A stretch of DNA of 64,000 nucleotides. It comes from Methylobacterium terrae. Its GTDB lineage: Bacteria; Pseudomonadota; Alphaproteobacteria; Rhizobiales; Beijerinckiaceae. Location of the stretch: positions 1,441,001 through 1,505,000 of the forward strand of contig NZ_CP029553.1 in assembly GCF_003173755.1 (NCBI RefSeq), written 5' to 3'. Position numbers and translations under genes: made by a program. The stretch's first letter is position 1; each line of letters begins with the position of its first letter. This document shows positions 19,310 through 26,422 of this stretch, piece by piece. The notes below the pieces were generated by a model. The model had not been told where the DNA came from, did no database searches, and saw only the letters and a program-made list of their open reading frames with translations.

Positions 19310-19311
19310 GC
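19296..19311. promoter_or_regulatory. Flagellar-cluster direct-repeat element, copy 5 (degenerate)
   Basis: CAAGCCTCCCGTAAGC: half-sites CAAGC and TAAGC with the same 11-bp period, overlapping the end of the FliJ-like gene and 48 bp before the rod-binding protein gene. 12 of 16 positions match copy 2. Confidence 0.3.
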
Positions 19312-19359
19312 CAGGGCGGGTAAGGCTTCGTTCACCACGAGAATCCGGACGTCAAGCCG

Positions 19360-19833
19360 ATGAGCATCTCCCCGCCCTCCGACATCGTGCTCGACGTCGC
19401 CCGGGCCGCCGATCCGGCGCGCTACCAGGAGGCCGCGGCCAAGCTGTCGCAGCCCGGCAGCGCCGGCGCCACCGCCTTCGCGGATGCGGCCCGCGACGTC
19501 GGCCTCTCGACCCACATGCCGCTCGATGCCCGCGGCACCCTCACCGGCCTGCAGAACCAGACCAGCCTGTCGGGCGCCGGCAGCGATCCCTACAAGAAGT
19601 TCGAGGGGCTGGTGCTCCAGCAATTCGTCGAGGCGATGATGCCGGAGAAGTCCGAGACCGTGTACGGCAAGGGCAATGCCGGCGGGATCTGGAAGTCGAT
19701 GCTGTCCGAGCAGATCGGCACCCAGATCGCCAAGGCCGGCGGCATCGGCATCGCCAGGATGCTGACGACCGCCCACCCGGCCGCTCCCGCTCCCGCGCCG
19801 GCGGAGGCCGCGAACCCCGCGGCCAAGGTCTGA
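19360..19833 (+). CDS. FlgJ-type rod-binding protein (no muramidase domain)
   Basis: A 157-residue protein with the rod-binding domain of FlgJ at about residues 80-138 (YKKFEGLVLQQFVEAMMPE, GNAGGIWKSMLSEQIGTQIAKAGGIGIARML). This domain caps the growing rod in the periplasm. The peptidoglycan hydrolase domain of enterobacterial FlgJ is absent, as is normal in alphaproteobacteria, where a separate hydrolase is used. An Ala/Pro tail ends the protein. Confidence 0.85.
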   Translation: MSISPPSDIVLDVARAADPARYQEAAAKLSQPGSAGATAFADAARDVGLSTHMPLDARGTLTGLQNQTSLSGAGSDPYKKFEGLVLQQFVEAMMPEKSETVYGKGNAGGIWKSMLSEQIGTQIAKAGGIGIARMLTTAHPAAPAPAPAEAANPAAKV

Positions 19834-19838
19834 CCGCC

Positions 19839-20174
19839 ATGCTGCTCGCCTGCGTCAAGCGGCTGGAGGCCGTGGTCGAGGAGGAGACCGAGGCCCTGGA
19901 GGCCCGCCTTCCCGTCGACCTCGCCGACCTCAACCGCCGCAAGAGCCAGGGGCTCCTGGAGCTCACCCGCCTCACCCGCGGCCTCGACACCGCGACGCTC
20001 GACGCCACGGTGGCGATCCACCTCGCGCGCCTGCGCGACAAGCTCGCCCGCAACCAGGAAGTCGTCGCCCTGCACCTGCGGGCGCTGGAGGAGATCGACG
20101 ACACCCTGGCCCGGGCGGCGCTCGCCGCCGAGTCGGACGGCACCTACACCGCGCGGGCGAGCCTGCGGTCATGA
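19839..20174 (+). CDS. Small helical flagellar protein, FlgN-like export chaperone
   Basis: A 111-residue, all-helical protein 5 bp after the rod-binding gene. Residues RLEAVVEEETEALEAR and DLADLNRRKSQGLLELTRL fit FlgN-type chaperones, which hold FlgK and FlgL before export. The family is weakly conserved and I rely mainly on size and location. Its stop overlaps the next start (ATGA). Confidence 0.55.
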   Translation: MLLACVKRLEAVVEEETEALEARLPVDLADLNRRKSQGLLELTRLTRGLDTATLDATVAIHLARLRDKLARNQEVVALHLRALEEIDDTLARAALAAESDGTYTARASLRS

Positions 20175-20617
20175 AGATCCTGATCACCGGCCTGTGGATC
20201 TGCGCCGTCACCATCGCGTCCTGCTACGGCGCGGTGACCTTCGGCGGCGGCATCTTCTCGAAGAAGACCGAGCCGTACCTGGAGGGACTCCAGTACCAGA
20301 AGCTCGCGCCAATCAACATCCCGATGATCGCCGACGGCCGCGTCCAGGGCTACGTCATCGCCGTCCTCGTCTTCACGGCGGATGCCAAGCTGATGCACAC
20401 CCTGCCGGTGCCGCCGAATGCCTTCGTGGTCGACGAGGCCTTCCGCCAGATCTACGCCGACCCGGCCCTCGATTTCCGCCGCCTGGCGAAATACGACATC
20501 ACCAAGCGGCTGGCCGAGGTGCGCGCCAAGGTCAACGAGCGCTTAGGGGGCGACGTGGTCAAGGACGTGCTGGTGGACGAGATCAACTTCGTCGCCAAGC
20601 GCGAGGTGCGGTCGTAG
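20171..20617 (+). CDS. FliL-like membrane protein
   Basis: A 148-residue protein with one N-terminal hydrophobic helix (about residues 4-25) and a periplasmic domain. The C-terminal part (FRQIYADPALDFRRLAKYDITKRLAEVRAKVNERLGGDVVKDVLVDEINFVAKRE) has the layout of FliL: a short strand, a helix with alternating charged residues, and a final strand ending in a V-x-x-I-x-F motif. FliL stabilises the stator around the motor. The assignment is structural rather than by strong motif. Last gene of the cluster. Confidence 0.55.
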   Translation: MKILITGLWICAVTIASCYGAVTFGGGIFSKKTEPYLEGLQYQKLAPINIPMIADGRVQGYVIAVLVFTADAKLMHTLPVPPNAFVVDEAFRQIYADPALDFRRLAKYDITKRLAEVRAKVNERLGGDVVKDVLVDEINFVAKREVRS

Positions 20618-20687
20618 GGCGTCCCGCATATCGAGCGTCGGAACGGCGAGCGGACGGGGATCGCCCCCGCCCGTCGCGTCGTCGCGT

Positions 20688-20960
20688 TCAGCGGGTCCGG
20701 TTGGCCGGGCTCGTCGCCGCGGCGTTGCCGCCGCTGTGGCTCGGCAGGTCGTCGGTGCGGGCGGCCGAACCCGGCGCCACGGGCGCCACGGTGCCGGTGG
20801 TGGCCGGCATGTCGCGACCGGGCATGCCCTTCTCGGCGTTGCTCTTCACGCTGCCGGGATTGTTCATGTTGTTCTCGGCCGAGCCGGGAACGCCGGCCTG
20901 CGCCAGGGCGGCCCCCGTGAGGGCGACGGTGGCGGCGAGGGCGAGCAGGGTCGAACGCAT
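20688..20960 (-). CDS. Small secreted hypothetical protein
   Basis: A 90-residue protein starting at ATG 20960, with a clean Sec signal peptide (MRSTLLALAATVALTGAALAQ, cleaved near residue 21). The mature part is about 70 residues, rich in N, G, P and S (SAENNMNNPGSVKSNAEKGMPG). The open frame extends 11 codons upstream, but only the internal ATG gives the signal peptide at the N-terminus, and a GGAGGAAAA site precedes it. No function recognised. It is convergent with the flagellar cluster. Confidence 0.7.
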   Translation of the reverse strand: MRSTLLALAATVALTGAALAQAGVPGSAENNMNNPGSVKSNAEKGMPGRDMPATTGTVAPVAPGSAARTDDLPSHSGGNAAATSPANRTR

Positions 20961-21135
20961 GGGCTTTTCCTCCGAGGTGGTGTGGGGCGGCAACGCGCGG
21001 TAGCGCGGCCAAGCTCCCGAGTTCCGAATTCCCGAATCTCGGCCTCCCGGTTTTCCCCAGGGCGGCCGGCTTGTCGTCGTCGATGCGAGTTCCTATTTTG
21101 TTCTCGTCGAGGACGACGAGGAACGGAGACGCGCG

Positions 21136-21273
21136 ATGCAGCCCTCACCCGATCGCGACGAGGACACGGCCGAGACCGCGCGCATCGAGCAGGCGGCCTG
21201 GACCGCCGCGATGATCGAGGCCGAGCGCGAGCGCGCCCTCGACGCCTGGCTCGCCCGCGAGGCCGGCCTCTAG
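21136..21273 (+). CDS. Possible 45-residue protein
   Basis: MQPSPDRDEDTAETARIEQA... is a short, strongly acidic and helical reading frame. Two signs support it: a GGAGA ribosome site 6-7 bases before the ATG, and a strong hairpin starting 4 bases after the stop codon. Third positions are almost all G or C, as in its neighbours. No family recognised; it resembles the many small acidic helical proteins of Methylobacterium. Confidence 0.45.
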   Translation: MQPSPDRDEDTAETARIEQAAWTAAMIEAERERALDAWLAREAGL

Positions 21274-21276
21274 AAC

Positions 21277-21299
21277 CGGGCAGCCCGCATGGCTGCCCG
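21277..21299 (+). terminator. Hairpin after the 45-residue ORF
   Basis: Perfect 9-bp stem CGGGCAGCC/GGCTGCCCG with a 5-base loop, followed by only two T residues. Probably an intrinsic terminator of weak U-tract type, separating the small ORF from the ABC importer operon. Confidence 0.5.
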
Positions 21300-21380
21300 T
21301 TCGCGCGACAGACGCCGCCCGGATTTTCCGCAGACTTGACCCTTGCGTCCCGGCACGAGCCAAGTATCGTGGCCCGCATA

Positions 21381-21398
21381 TCGTTCGTAGACGAACGA
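21381..21398. promoter_or_regulatory. Palindromic operator upstream of the ABC importer operon
   Basis: TCGTTCGTAGACGAACGA is an 18-bp palindrome with perfect 8-bp arms and a 2-bp centre, 53 bp before the importer start. A site matching at 15 of 18 bases lies before hyuA (26393). A possible promoter, TTGCGT (21343) and TATCGT (21365) spaced 16 bp, ends just upstream, so a bound protein would block transcription. The MarR protein encoded at 31676 is the likely ligand-responsive repressor (inference). Confidence 0.6.
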
Positions 21399-21451
21399 AA
21401 AGACCTTCCGGCGGCTCCTGGTCGCGCCGGAACCGGACGGAGGTTCTCGCC

Positions 21452-22717
21452 ATGTCGCCCCCGGACAAGATGTCGACCCGCGACGAGATGGTGCTGCCTC
21501 TGTCCCGCCGCACGGTCCTCGGCGGCCTCGCCGCCGCCCCGCTGAGCCTCGCGGCGTCCCGGGGGGCGCTGGCGCAGGGATCCGGGCCGATCCGGATCGG
21601 CGAGCTGAATTCCTACGGCCGCATGGCCGCCTTCGCGGTGCCCTACCGCAATGCCATGCAGCTTGCCCAGGACGCCGTCAACAAGGCCGGCGGCATCAAG
21701 GCGCTCGGCGGCCGCCCGATCGAGATCGTGTTCCGCGACGACGGCTCGACGCCCGGCGACGCGACCCGGGTCGCCGAGGAGCTTTTGACCCGCGAGAACG
21801 TCGCCTTCCTGTGCGGCACCTTCCTGTCCAACGTCGGCCTGGCCGTCGCGGATTTCGCCAACCAGCGCAAGGCCCTGTTCCTCGCCACCGAGCCGCTCAC
21901 CGACGCCCTCACCATGGGCAGCGGCAACCGCTACACCTTCCGGGTGCGGCCCAACACCTACATGCAGACCCGGATGCTGGTGGAGGCGGTCAAGGACCGC
22001 GGCATCAAGCGCTGGGCGATCGTGGCGCCGAACTACGAGTACGGCCAGTCGGCGGCGGCCAACTTCAAGAAGCTGATGAGCGCCGCGGTGCCGGGCTTCG
22101 AGGTGGTCGGCGAGCAGTTCCCGGCGCTCGGCAAGGTCGATGCCGGCGCCACCGTCGGCGCCCTGTCGCAGATGAAGGCCGACGGGCTGTTCAACGTGCT
22201 GTTCGGCGCCGACCTCACCGCCTTCGTGCGCGAGGGCAACACCCGCGGTCTGTTCGAGAAGCGCACCGTCGCGAGCCTGCTCACCGGCGAGCCGGAATAC
22301 ATGATCCCGCTCGGCGACGAGACGCCCGAGGGCTGGGTCACCACCGGCTATCCGTGGGAGACGATCGAGGGCAACGGCCACAAGGAGTTCGTGGCCGCCT
22401 ACCGGGCCCGGTTCAACGACACGCCGCGCCTCGGCTCGCTCCTCGGCTACGTCGTCGTCGGCATGATCCGCGACATGCTGGAGAAGGCCGGCTCGACGGA
22501 GACCGAGGCGATGATCGCGGCGCTCGAGGGCCTGACCTCCCAGACCATCGCCGGCCCGGTGACGATGCGGGCGCTCGACCACCAGTCGACGCTCGGCGCC
22601 TGGATCGGCGAGACGGCGCTGAACGGGCGTCAGGGCACGATGAAGAAGATCCGCTACGCCGACGGGGCGAACTACATGTTCCCCGAGGCCGAGGTGAAGG
22701 CGGCCCGCAAGGCCTGA
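21452..22717 (+). CDS. Branched-chain-amino-acid-type ABC transporter substrate-binding protein (Tat-exported)
   Basis: A 421-residue periplasmic binding protein of the LivK/UrtA superfamily. The leader contains SRRTVLGGLAAAPLSL, a twin-arginine motif at residues 18-20 followed by a hydrophobic stretch and a cleavage site near Ala41-Gln42. The mature protein has the LivK-type fold (IRIGELNSYGRMAAFAVPY, IEIVFRDDGSTPGDATRVAEELL, RTFRVRPNTYMQTRM-like block). Such proteins bind amino acids, amides, urea or aromatic acids, so the name does not fix the ligand. GGAGG lies 8 bases before the ATG. Co-directional with the permease and ATPase genes. Confidence 0.9.
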   Translation: MSPPDKMSTRDEMVLPLSRRTVLGGLAAAPLSLAASRGALAQGSGPIRIGELNSYGRMAAFAVPYRNAMQLAQDAVNKAGGIKALGGRPIEIVFRDDGSTPGDATRVAEELLTRENVAFLCGTFLSNVGLAVADFANQRKALFLATEPLTDALTMGSGNRYTFRVRPNTYMQTRMLVEAVKDRGIKRWAIVAPNYEYGQSAAANFKKLMSAAVPGFEVVGEQFPALGKVDAGATVGALSQMKADGLFNVLFGADLTAFVREGNTRGLFEKRTVASLLTGEPEYMIPLGDETPEGWVTTGYPWETIEGNGHKEFVAAYRARFNDTPRLGSLLGYVVVGMIRDMLEKAGSTETEAMIAALEGLTSQTIAGPVTMRALDHQSTLGAWIGETALNGRQGTMKKIRYADGANYMFPEAEVKAARKA

Positions 22718-22749
22718 CCCCCGAGACGCGCGCCGGAGCGGCAAGCCCC

Positions 22750-24639
22750 ATGGACCCGTCCTTCCTCGTCCTCCAGGCGCTCTCCGGGTTCGCCAGCGCC
22801 TCCTCGCTGTTCATCATCGCCTCCGGGCTGACGATCGTGTTCGGCGTCACCCGGATCGTGAACTTCGCCCACGGCTCGTTCTACATGCTGGGGGCGTACA
22901 TCGCGGTCACGCTGGTGCCGCGGCTCCTCGATCTCTCCTACTCGCCCGCCGCGTTCTTCCTTGGGGTCCTGCTCTCCGCCCTCCTCGTCGGGCTGATCGG
23001 CGTCGCGGTCGAGGTGGTGCTGCTCCGCCGCATCTACCGGGTGCCCGAACTCTTTCAGTTGCTCGCCACCTTCGGCGTCGTGCTGATCGTCGAGGACCTA
23101 GTGCTCAAGGTCTGGGGCCCGGTCGACATCGCGGGTCCCCGCGCGCCGTCGCTGCGCCACGGCGTCGAGATCCTGGGCCAGCGCTTTCCCGCCTACGAAC
23201 TGGTGCTGATCGCGGTCGGTCCCCTGGTGCTCGGCCTCCTCTGGCTCCTCATGCACCGCACCCGCTTCGGCGTGCTGATCCGGGCCGCGACCCAGGACCG
23301 CGAGATGGTCGGCGCCCTCGGCGTCAACCAGGCCCGGCTCTTCACCCTGACGCTGTTCCTCGGCGCGAGCCTCGCGGGCCTGGGCGGCGCGCTCCAGATC
23401 CCGCGCATCCCCGCCAACGCCCACATGGACCTCTCGGTCATCACCGACGCCTTCGTGGTCACGGTGATCGGCGGCATGGGCTCGGTGCCGGGCGCCTTCG
23501 TGGCCGCGCTGCTCATCGGCCAGCTCCAGGCCTTCGGCATCCTGATCTTCCCGAAGGTGACGCTGGTCCTGGTCTTCGCCCTGATGGCGGTGGTGCTGGT
23601 GGTCAAGCCCTGGGGCCTGTTCGGCCGGCCCGAGGTCGCGTCCGGCCGGGTGATGCCGCCGGAGGGCATCCCGTCCCTGCGCCGCTTCCGCCGGGCGGAA
23701 GGCGCGCTCGCCGGCCTCGCGGTCGTCGCCCTGCTGGCAGTGCCGCTCGTCGGCGACGCCTACAAGGTCAAGGTCGCGACCGAGATCCTGGTCTTCGCGC
23801 TCGCCGCCTTCTCGCTGCAATTCCTCGTCGGCGTCGGCGGGCTCGTCTCGTTCGGTCACGCGGCGTATTTCGGCCTCGGCGCCTACGCGGCCGGGCTCCT
23901 CGTGACCGGCCCGTTCAAGGCGCCGATGGAGCTGGCGCTCGTCGTAGCGCCCCTCGCGGCGGGCCTCGGCGCGGCCCTGTTCGGCTTCTTCATCGTGCGG
24001 CTGTCGGGCATCTACCTCGCGATGCTGACGCTGGCCTTCGGGCAGATCGTCTACGCGGTCTGCTTCCAGTGGGTCGAGGTGACGGGGGGCGACAACGGCG
24101 TCGTCGGGGTCTGGCCGTCGGCCTGGGCGTCGGGCCGCACCACCTACTTCTACCTCGTCGCCCTCCTGTCGCTCACCGCGATCGTCCTGTTGCGCCGGGT
24201 GATCTACGCGCCCTTCGGCTACGGCTTGCGGGCGGCGCGCGATTCTGCCACCCGCGCCGAGGCGATCGGCCTCGACGTGCGCACCCATCGCTGGCTCGGC
24301 TTCACCCTGGCCGGCGCCGCGGCCGGGCTCGCCGGCGGGCTCTACGCCTTCATGAAGGGCTCGATCGACCCGACGCTCACCGGCATCCCGCTCTCGATCG
24401 ACTTCCTGGTGATGGTGCTGGTCGGCGGCATCCAGACCGTGATGGGCCCGCTCGTCGGCGCCGCCTTCTTCCACGCGCTGAAGGACGCGGTGATGCCGCT
24501 GACCGAGTTCTGGCGCCTGCTCCTGGGGCTGGCCATCATCGCGACCGTGCTCGCCTTCCCGCGCGGGCTCGCGGGCGCCGCCGAGGCCCTGCGGGGCCGC
24601 CGGGCGGCCGCGCCGAAACCGGTGGAGGCCTCGGCATGA
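22750..24639 (+). CDS. Fused LivH-LivM ABC permease
   Basis: A 629-residue protein in which two permeases, normally separate, form one chain. Residues 1 to about 295 match LivH (GLTIVFGVTRIVNFAHGSFYMLGAY; VIGGMGSVPGAFVAALLIGQLQAFG). Residues about 310-610 match LivM (LVSFGHAAYFGLGAYAAGLL; GGDNGVVGVWP; VLVGGIQTVMGPLVGAAFFHAL). Fused LivHM permeases are known but less common than the split form. The start ATG 22750 follows the binding-protein gene by 32 bp. Its stop overlaps the LivG start (ATGA). Confidence 0.92.
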   Translation: MDPSFLVLQALSGFASASSLFIIASGLTIVFGVTRIVNFAHGSFYMLGAYIAVTLVPRLLDLSYSPAAFFLGVLLSALLVGLIGVAVEVVLLRRIYRVPELFQLLATFGVVLIVEDLVLKVWGPVDIAGPRAPSLRHGVEILGQRFPAYELVLIAVGPLVLGLLWLLMHRTRFGVLIRAATQDREMVGALGVNQARLFTLTLFLGASLAGLGGALQIPRIPANAHMDLSVITDAFVVTVIGGMGSVPGAFVAALLIGQLQAFGILIFPKVTLVLVFALMAVVLVVKPWGLFGRPEVASGRVMPPEGIPSLRRFRRAEGALAGLAVVALLAVPLVGDAYKVKVATEILVFALAAFSLQFLVGVGGLVSFGHAAYFGLGAYAAGLLVTGPFKAPMELALVVAPLAAGLGAALFGFFIVRLSGIYLAMLTLAFGQIVYAVCFQWVEVTGGDNGVVGVWPSAWASGRTTYFYLVALLSLTAIVLLRRVIYAPFGYGLRAARDSATRAEAIGLDVRTHRWLGFTLAGAAAGLAGGLYAFMKGSIDPTLTGIPLSIDFLVMVLVGGIQTVMGPLVGAAFFHALKDAVMPLTEFWRLLLGLAIIATVLAFPRGLAGAAEALRGRRAAAPKPVEASA

Positions 24640-25418
24640 CGCTCCTCGTCGTCGCCGGCCTGACCAAGCGCTTCGGCGGCGTCGCCGCGGCGAAGGACGT
24701 GTCGTTCACGCTTGAAGCCGGCGAGATGCTGGCGATCATCGGGCCGAACGGGGCCGGGAAGTCCACCACCTTCAACATGGTGGGCGGCCAGCTTCGCCCG
24801 GATGCCGGCACCATCGCCCTCGACGGCCGCTCGATCGCCGGCCTGCCGGCGCGGGCGATCTGGAAGGCGGGCGTCGGGCGCACCTTCCAGGTCGCCCAGA
24901 CCTTCGTGTCGATGACGGTGGCCGAGAACGTCCAGATGGCGCTCCTCTCGCATCACGGCCGCACCCGCAGCCTGTTCCGGGATGCCCGCGCCCTCTACCG
25001 CGACGAGGCGCTCGCCCTGCTCGCCGGGGTGGGCATGCGGGCCGACGGCGACCGTCCGGTCTCGGAGCTCGCCTACGGCGACGTGAAGCGGGTGGAACTC
25101 GCGGTGGCGCTCGCCTCGCGCCCGAAGCTCCTGCTGATGGACGAGCCCACCGCCGGCATGGCGCCGCGGGAGCGCTCGGGGCTGATGGCGCTCACCGCCG
25201 AGGTGGCGCGCACGAACCGCATCGGGGTCCTCTACACCGAGCACGACATGGAGGCGGTCTTCGCCCATGCCGACCGGGTGCTGGTGCTGGTGCGCGGCGA
25301 GATCATCGCCGCCGGCACGCCGGAGGAGATCCGCGCCAACCCGCGGGTCAAGCAGGTCTATCTCGGCGAGGCCGGCACCGAGGCGGCGATGCGCGCGCGC
25401 CGGAAGGCGGTGGCGTGA
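24636..25418 (+). CDS. ABC transporter ATP-binding protein LivG-type
   Basis: A 260-residue ATPase subunit. Walker A is GPNGAGKST at residues 36-44, the signature region VSELAYGDVKRVELAVALA replaces the canonical LSGGQ as is usual in this subfamily, and Walker B is KLLLMDEPTAGMAP. It starts inside the permease stop and ends with TGATG overlapping the LivF start, so the four importer genes are translationally linked. Confidence 0.93.
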   Translation: MTLLVVAGLTKRFGGVAAAKDVSFTLEAGEMLAIIGPNGAGKSTTFNMVGGQLRPDAGTIALDGRSIAGLPARAIWKAGVGRTFQVAQTFVSMTVAENVQMALLSHHGRTRSLFRDARALYRDEALALLAGVGMRADGDRPVSELAYGDVKRVELAVALASRPKLLLMDEPTAGMAPRERSGLMALTAEVARTNRIGVLYTEHDMEAVFAHADRVLVLVRGEIIAAGTPEEIRANPRVKQVYLGEAGTEAAMRARRKAVA

Positions 25419-26143
25419 TGCCGAGATCCCGCGAGACCCCCCTCCTCGACGTGTCGGGCCTCACCGCCGCCTACGGCCGCGCCCAGGTGCTGTTCGGCGT
25501 CACCCTGCGGCTTCGGCCCGGCGAGGTCGTGGCGCTGATGGGCCGCAACGGCGCCGGCAAGTCGACGACGCTGAAGGCCGTCATGGGCGTGCTGCCGCCG
25601 ACCGGCGGCACGGTCTGGTTCGAGGGCCAGGCGGTCACCGGCTGGGAGCCGTTCCGCGTCGCCCGCCGCGGCCTCGGCTACGTGCCGGAGGACCGGCGCA
25701 TCTTCACCGACCTGACCGTGATGGAGAACCTGGAGGTCGGCCGCAAGGTGCCGGCCGACGGGCGCGCGGCCTGGACGCCGGACAAGCTGTTCTCGATCTT
25801 CCCCAACCTCGCCGAGATGCGCACCCGCCGCGCCGCCGCGATGTCGGGCGGCGAGCAGCAGATGCTCACCATCGCCCGCACGCTGATGGGCAACCCCCAC
25901 GCGGTGCTCCTCGACGAGCCCTCGGAGGGCCTCGCCCCCGTCATCGTCGAGCAGATGGCCGACGCGGTCCTGCGGATGAAGCGCGAGGGCATCGCGGTCC
26001 TGCTCTCCGAACAGAACCTCAGCTTCGCCGGCGCGGTCTCGGACCGGGCCTACGTGATCGAGAAGGGCGCGATCCACTTCGAGGGCACGATGGCGGCGCT
26101 GGAGGCGGACGAGGCGGTGCGGGAGGCGTACCTGACGGTGTGA
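25418..26143 (+). CDS. ABC transporter ATP-binding protein LivF-type
   Basis: A 241-residue ATPase subunit starting at ATG 25418 (a GTG one codon upstream is in frame but overlaps more of livG). Walker A MGRNGAGKST ends at residue 50; the signature is MSGGEQQMLTIARTLM and Walker B is AVLLDEPSEGLAP. It is the last gene of the importer operon and is followed by an inverted pair of hairpin repeats that could end transcription. Confidence 0.93.
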   Translation: MPRSRETPLLDVSGLTAAYGRAQVLFGVTLRLRPGEVVALMGRNGAGKSTTLKAVMGVLPPTGGTVWFEGQAVTGWEPFRVARRGLGYVPEDRRIFTDLTVMENLEVGRKVPADGRAAWTPDKLFSIFPNLAEMRTRRAAAMSGGEQQMLTIARTLMGNPHAVLLDEPSEGLAPVIVEQMADAVLRMKREGIAVLLSEQNLSFAGAVSDRAYVIEKGAIHFEGTMAALEADEAVREAYLTV

Positions 26144-26170
26144 GGTGCGAGACCGGGTATGGCGCGGGAT

Positions 26171-26318
26171 CCCCTCTCCCGAGTGGGAGAGGGGTAGGGG
26201 TGAGGGTGACACGCTTCCGCAATGACCCTGAACCGTCGAGCTACCAGCACGACGTGCAGAGCTTTACACGGACGCATGTCACCCTCACCCCCGGCCCCTC
26301 TCCCACACGGGAGAGGGG
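26171..26318. repeat. Inverted pair of palindromic repeats between the importer and hyuA
   Basis: The first copy (26171-26210) is a 10-bp stem CCCCTCTCCC-GAGT-GGGAGAGGGG followed by a GGGGTGAGGGTGAC tail. The second (26278-26318) is the same element in the opposite orientation, with loop ACAC. They are separated by 67 bp with no gene. The arrangement resembles paired REP/BIME elements. The first hairpin could also terminate the livF transcript. Confidence 0.75.
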
Positions 26319-26392
26319 AGACGTGCGAACCTCCCCAGCATGGGGAGACAGATGACGGACACGGCCGGCCCCCCGCCGGCCCCCCAACGAGA

Positions 26393-26410
26393 CCGTTCGT
26401 AGGCGAATGA
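26393..26410. promoter_or_regulatory. Palindromic operator upstream of hyuA
   Basis: CCGTTCGTAGGCGAATGA matches the site at 21381 at 15 of 18 positions and keeps the CGTTCGTAG-CGAA core. It ends 12 bp before the hyuA GTG codon, a position suited to repression. See the entry at 21381 for the MarR proposal. Confidence 0.55.
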
Positions 26411-26422
26411 TCGAGGTGTGAC

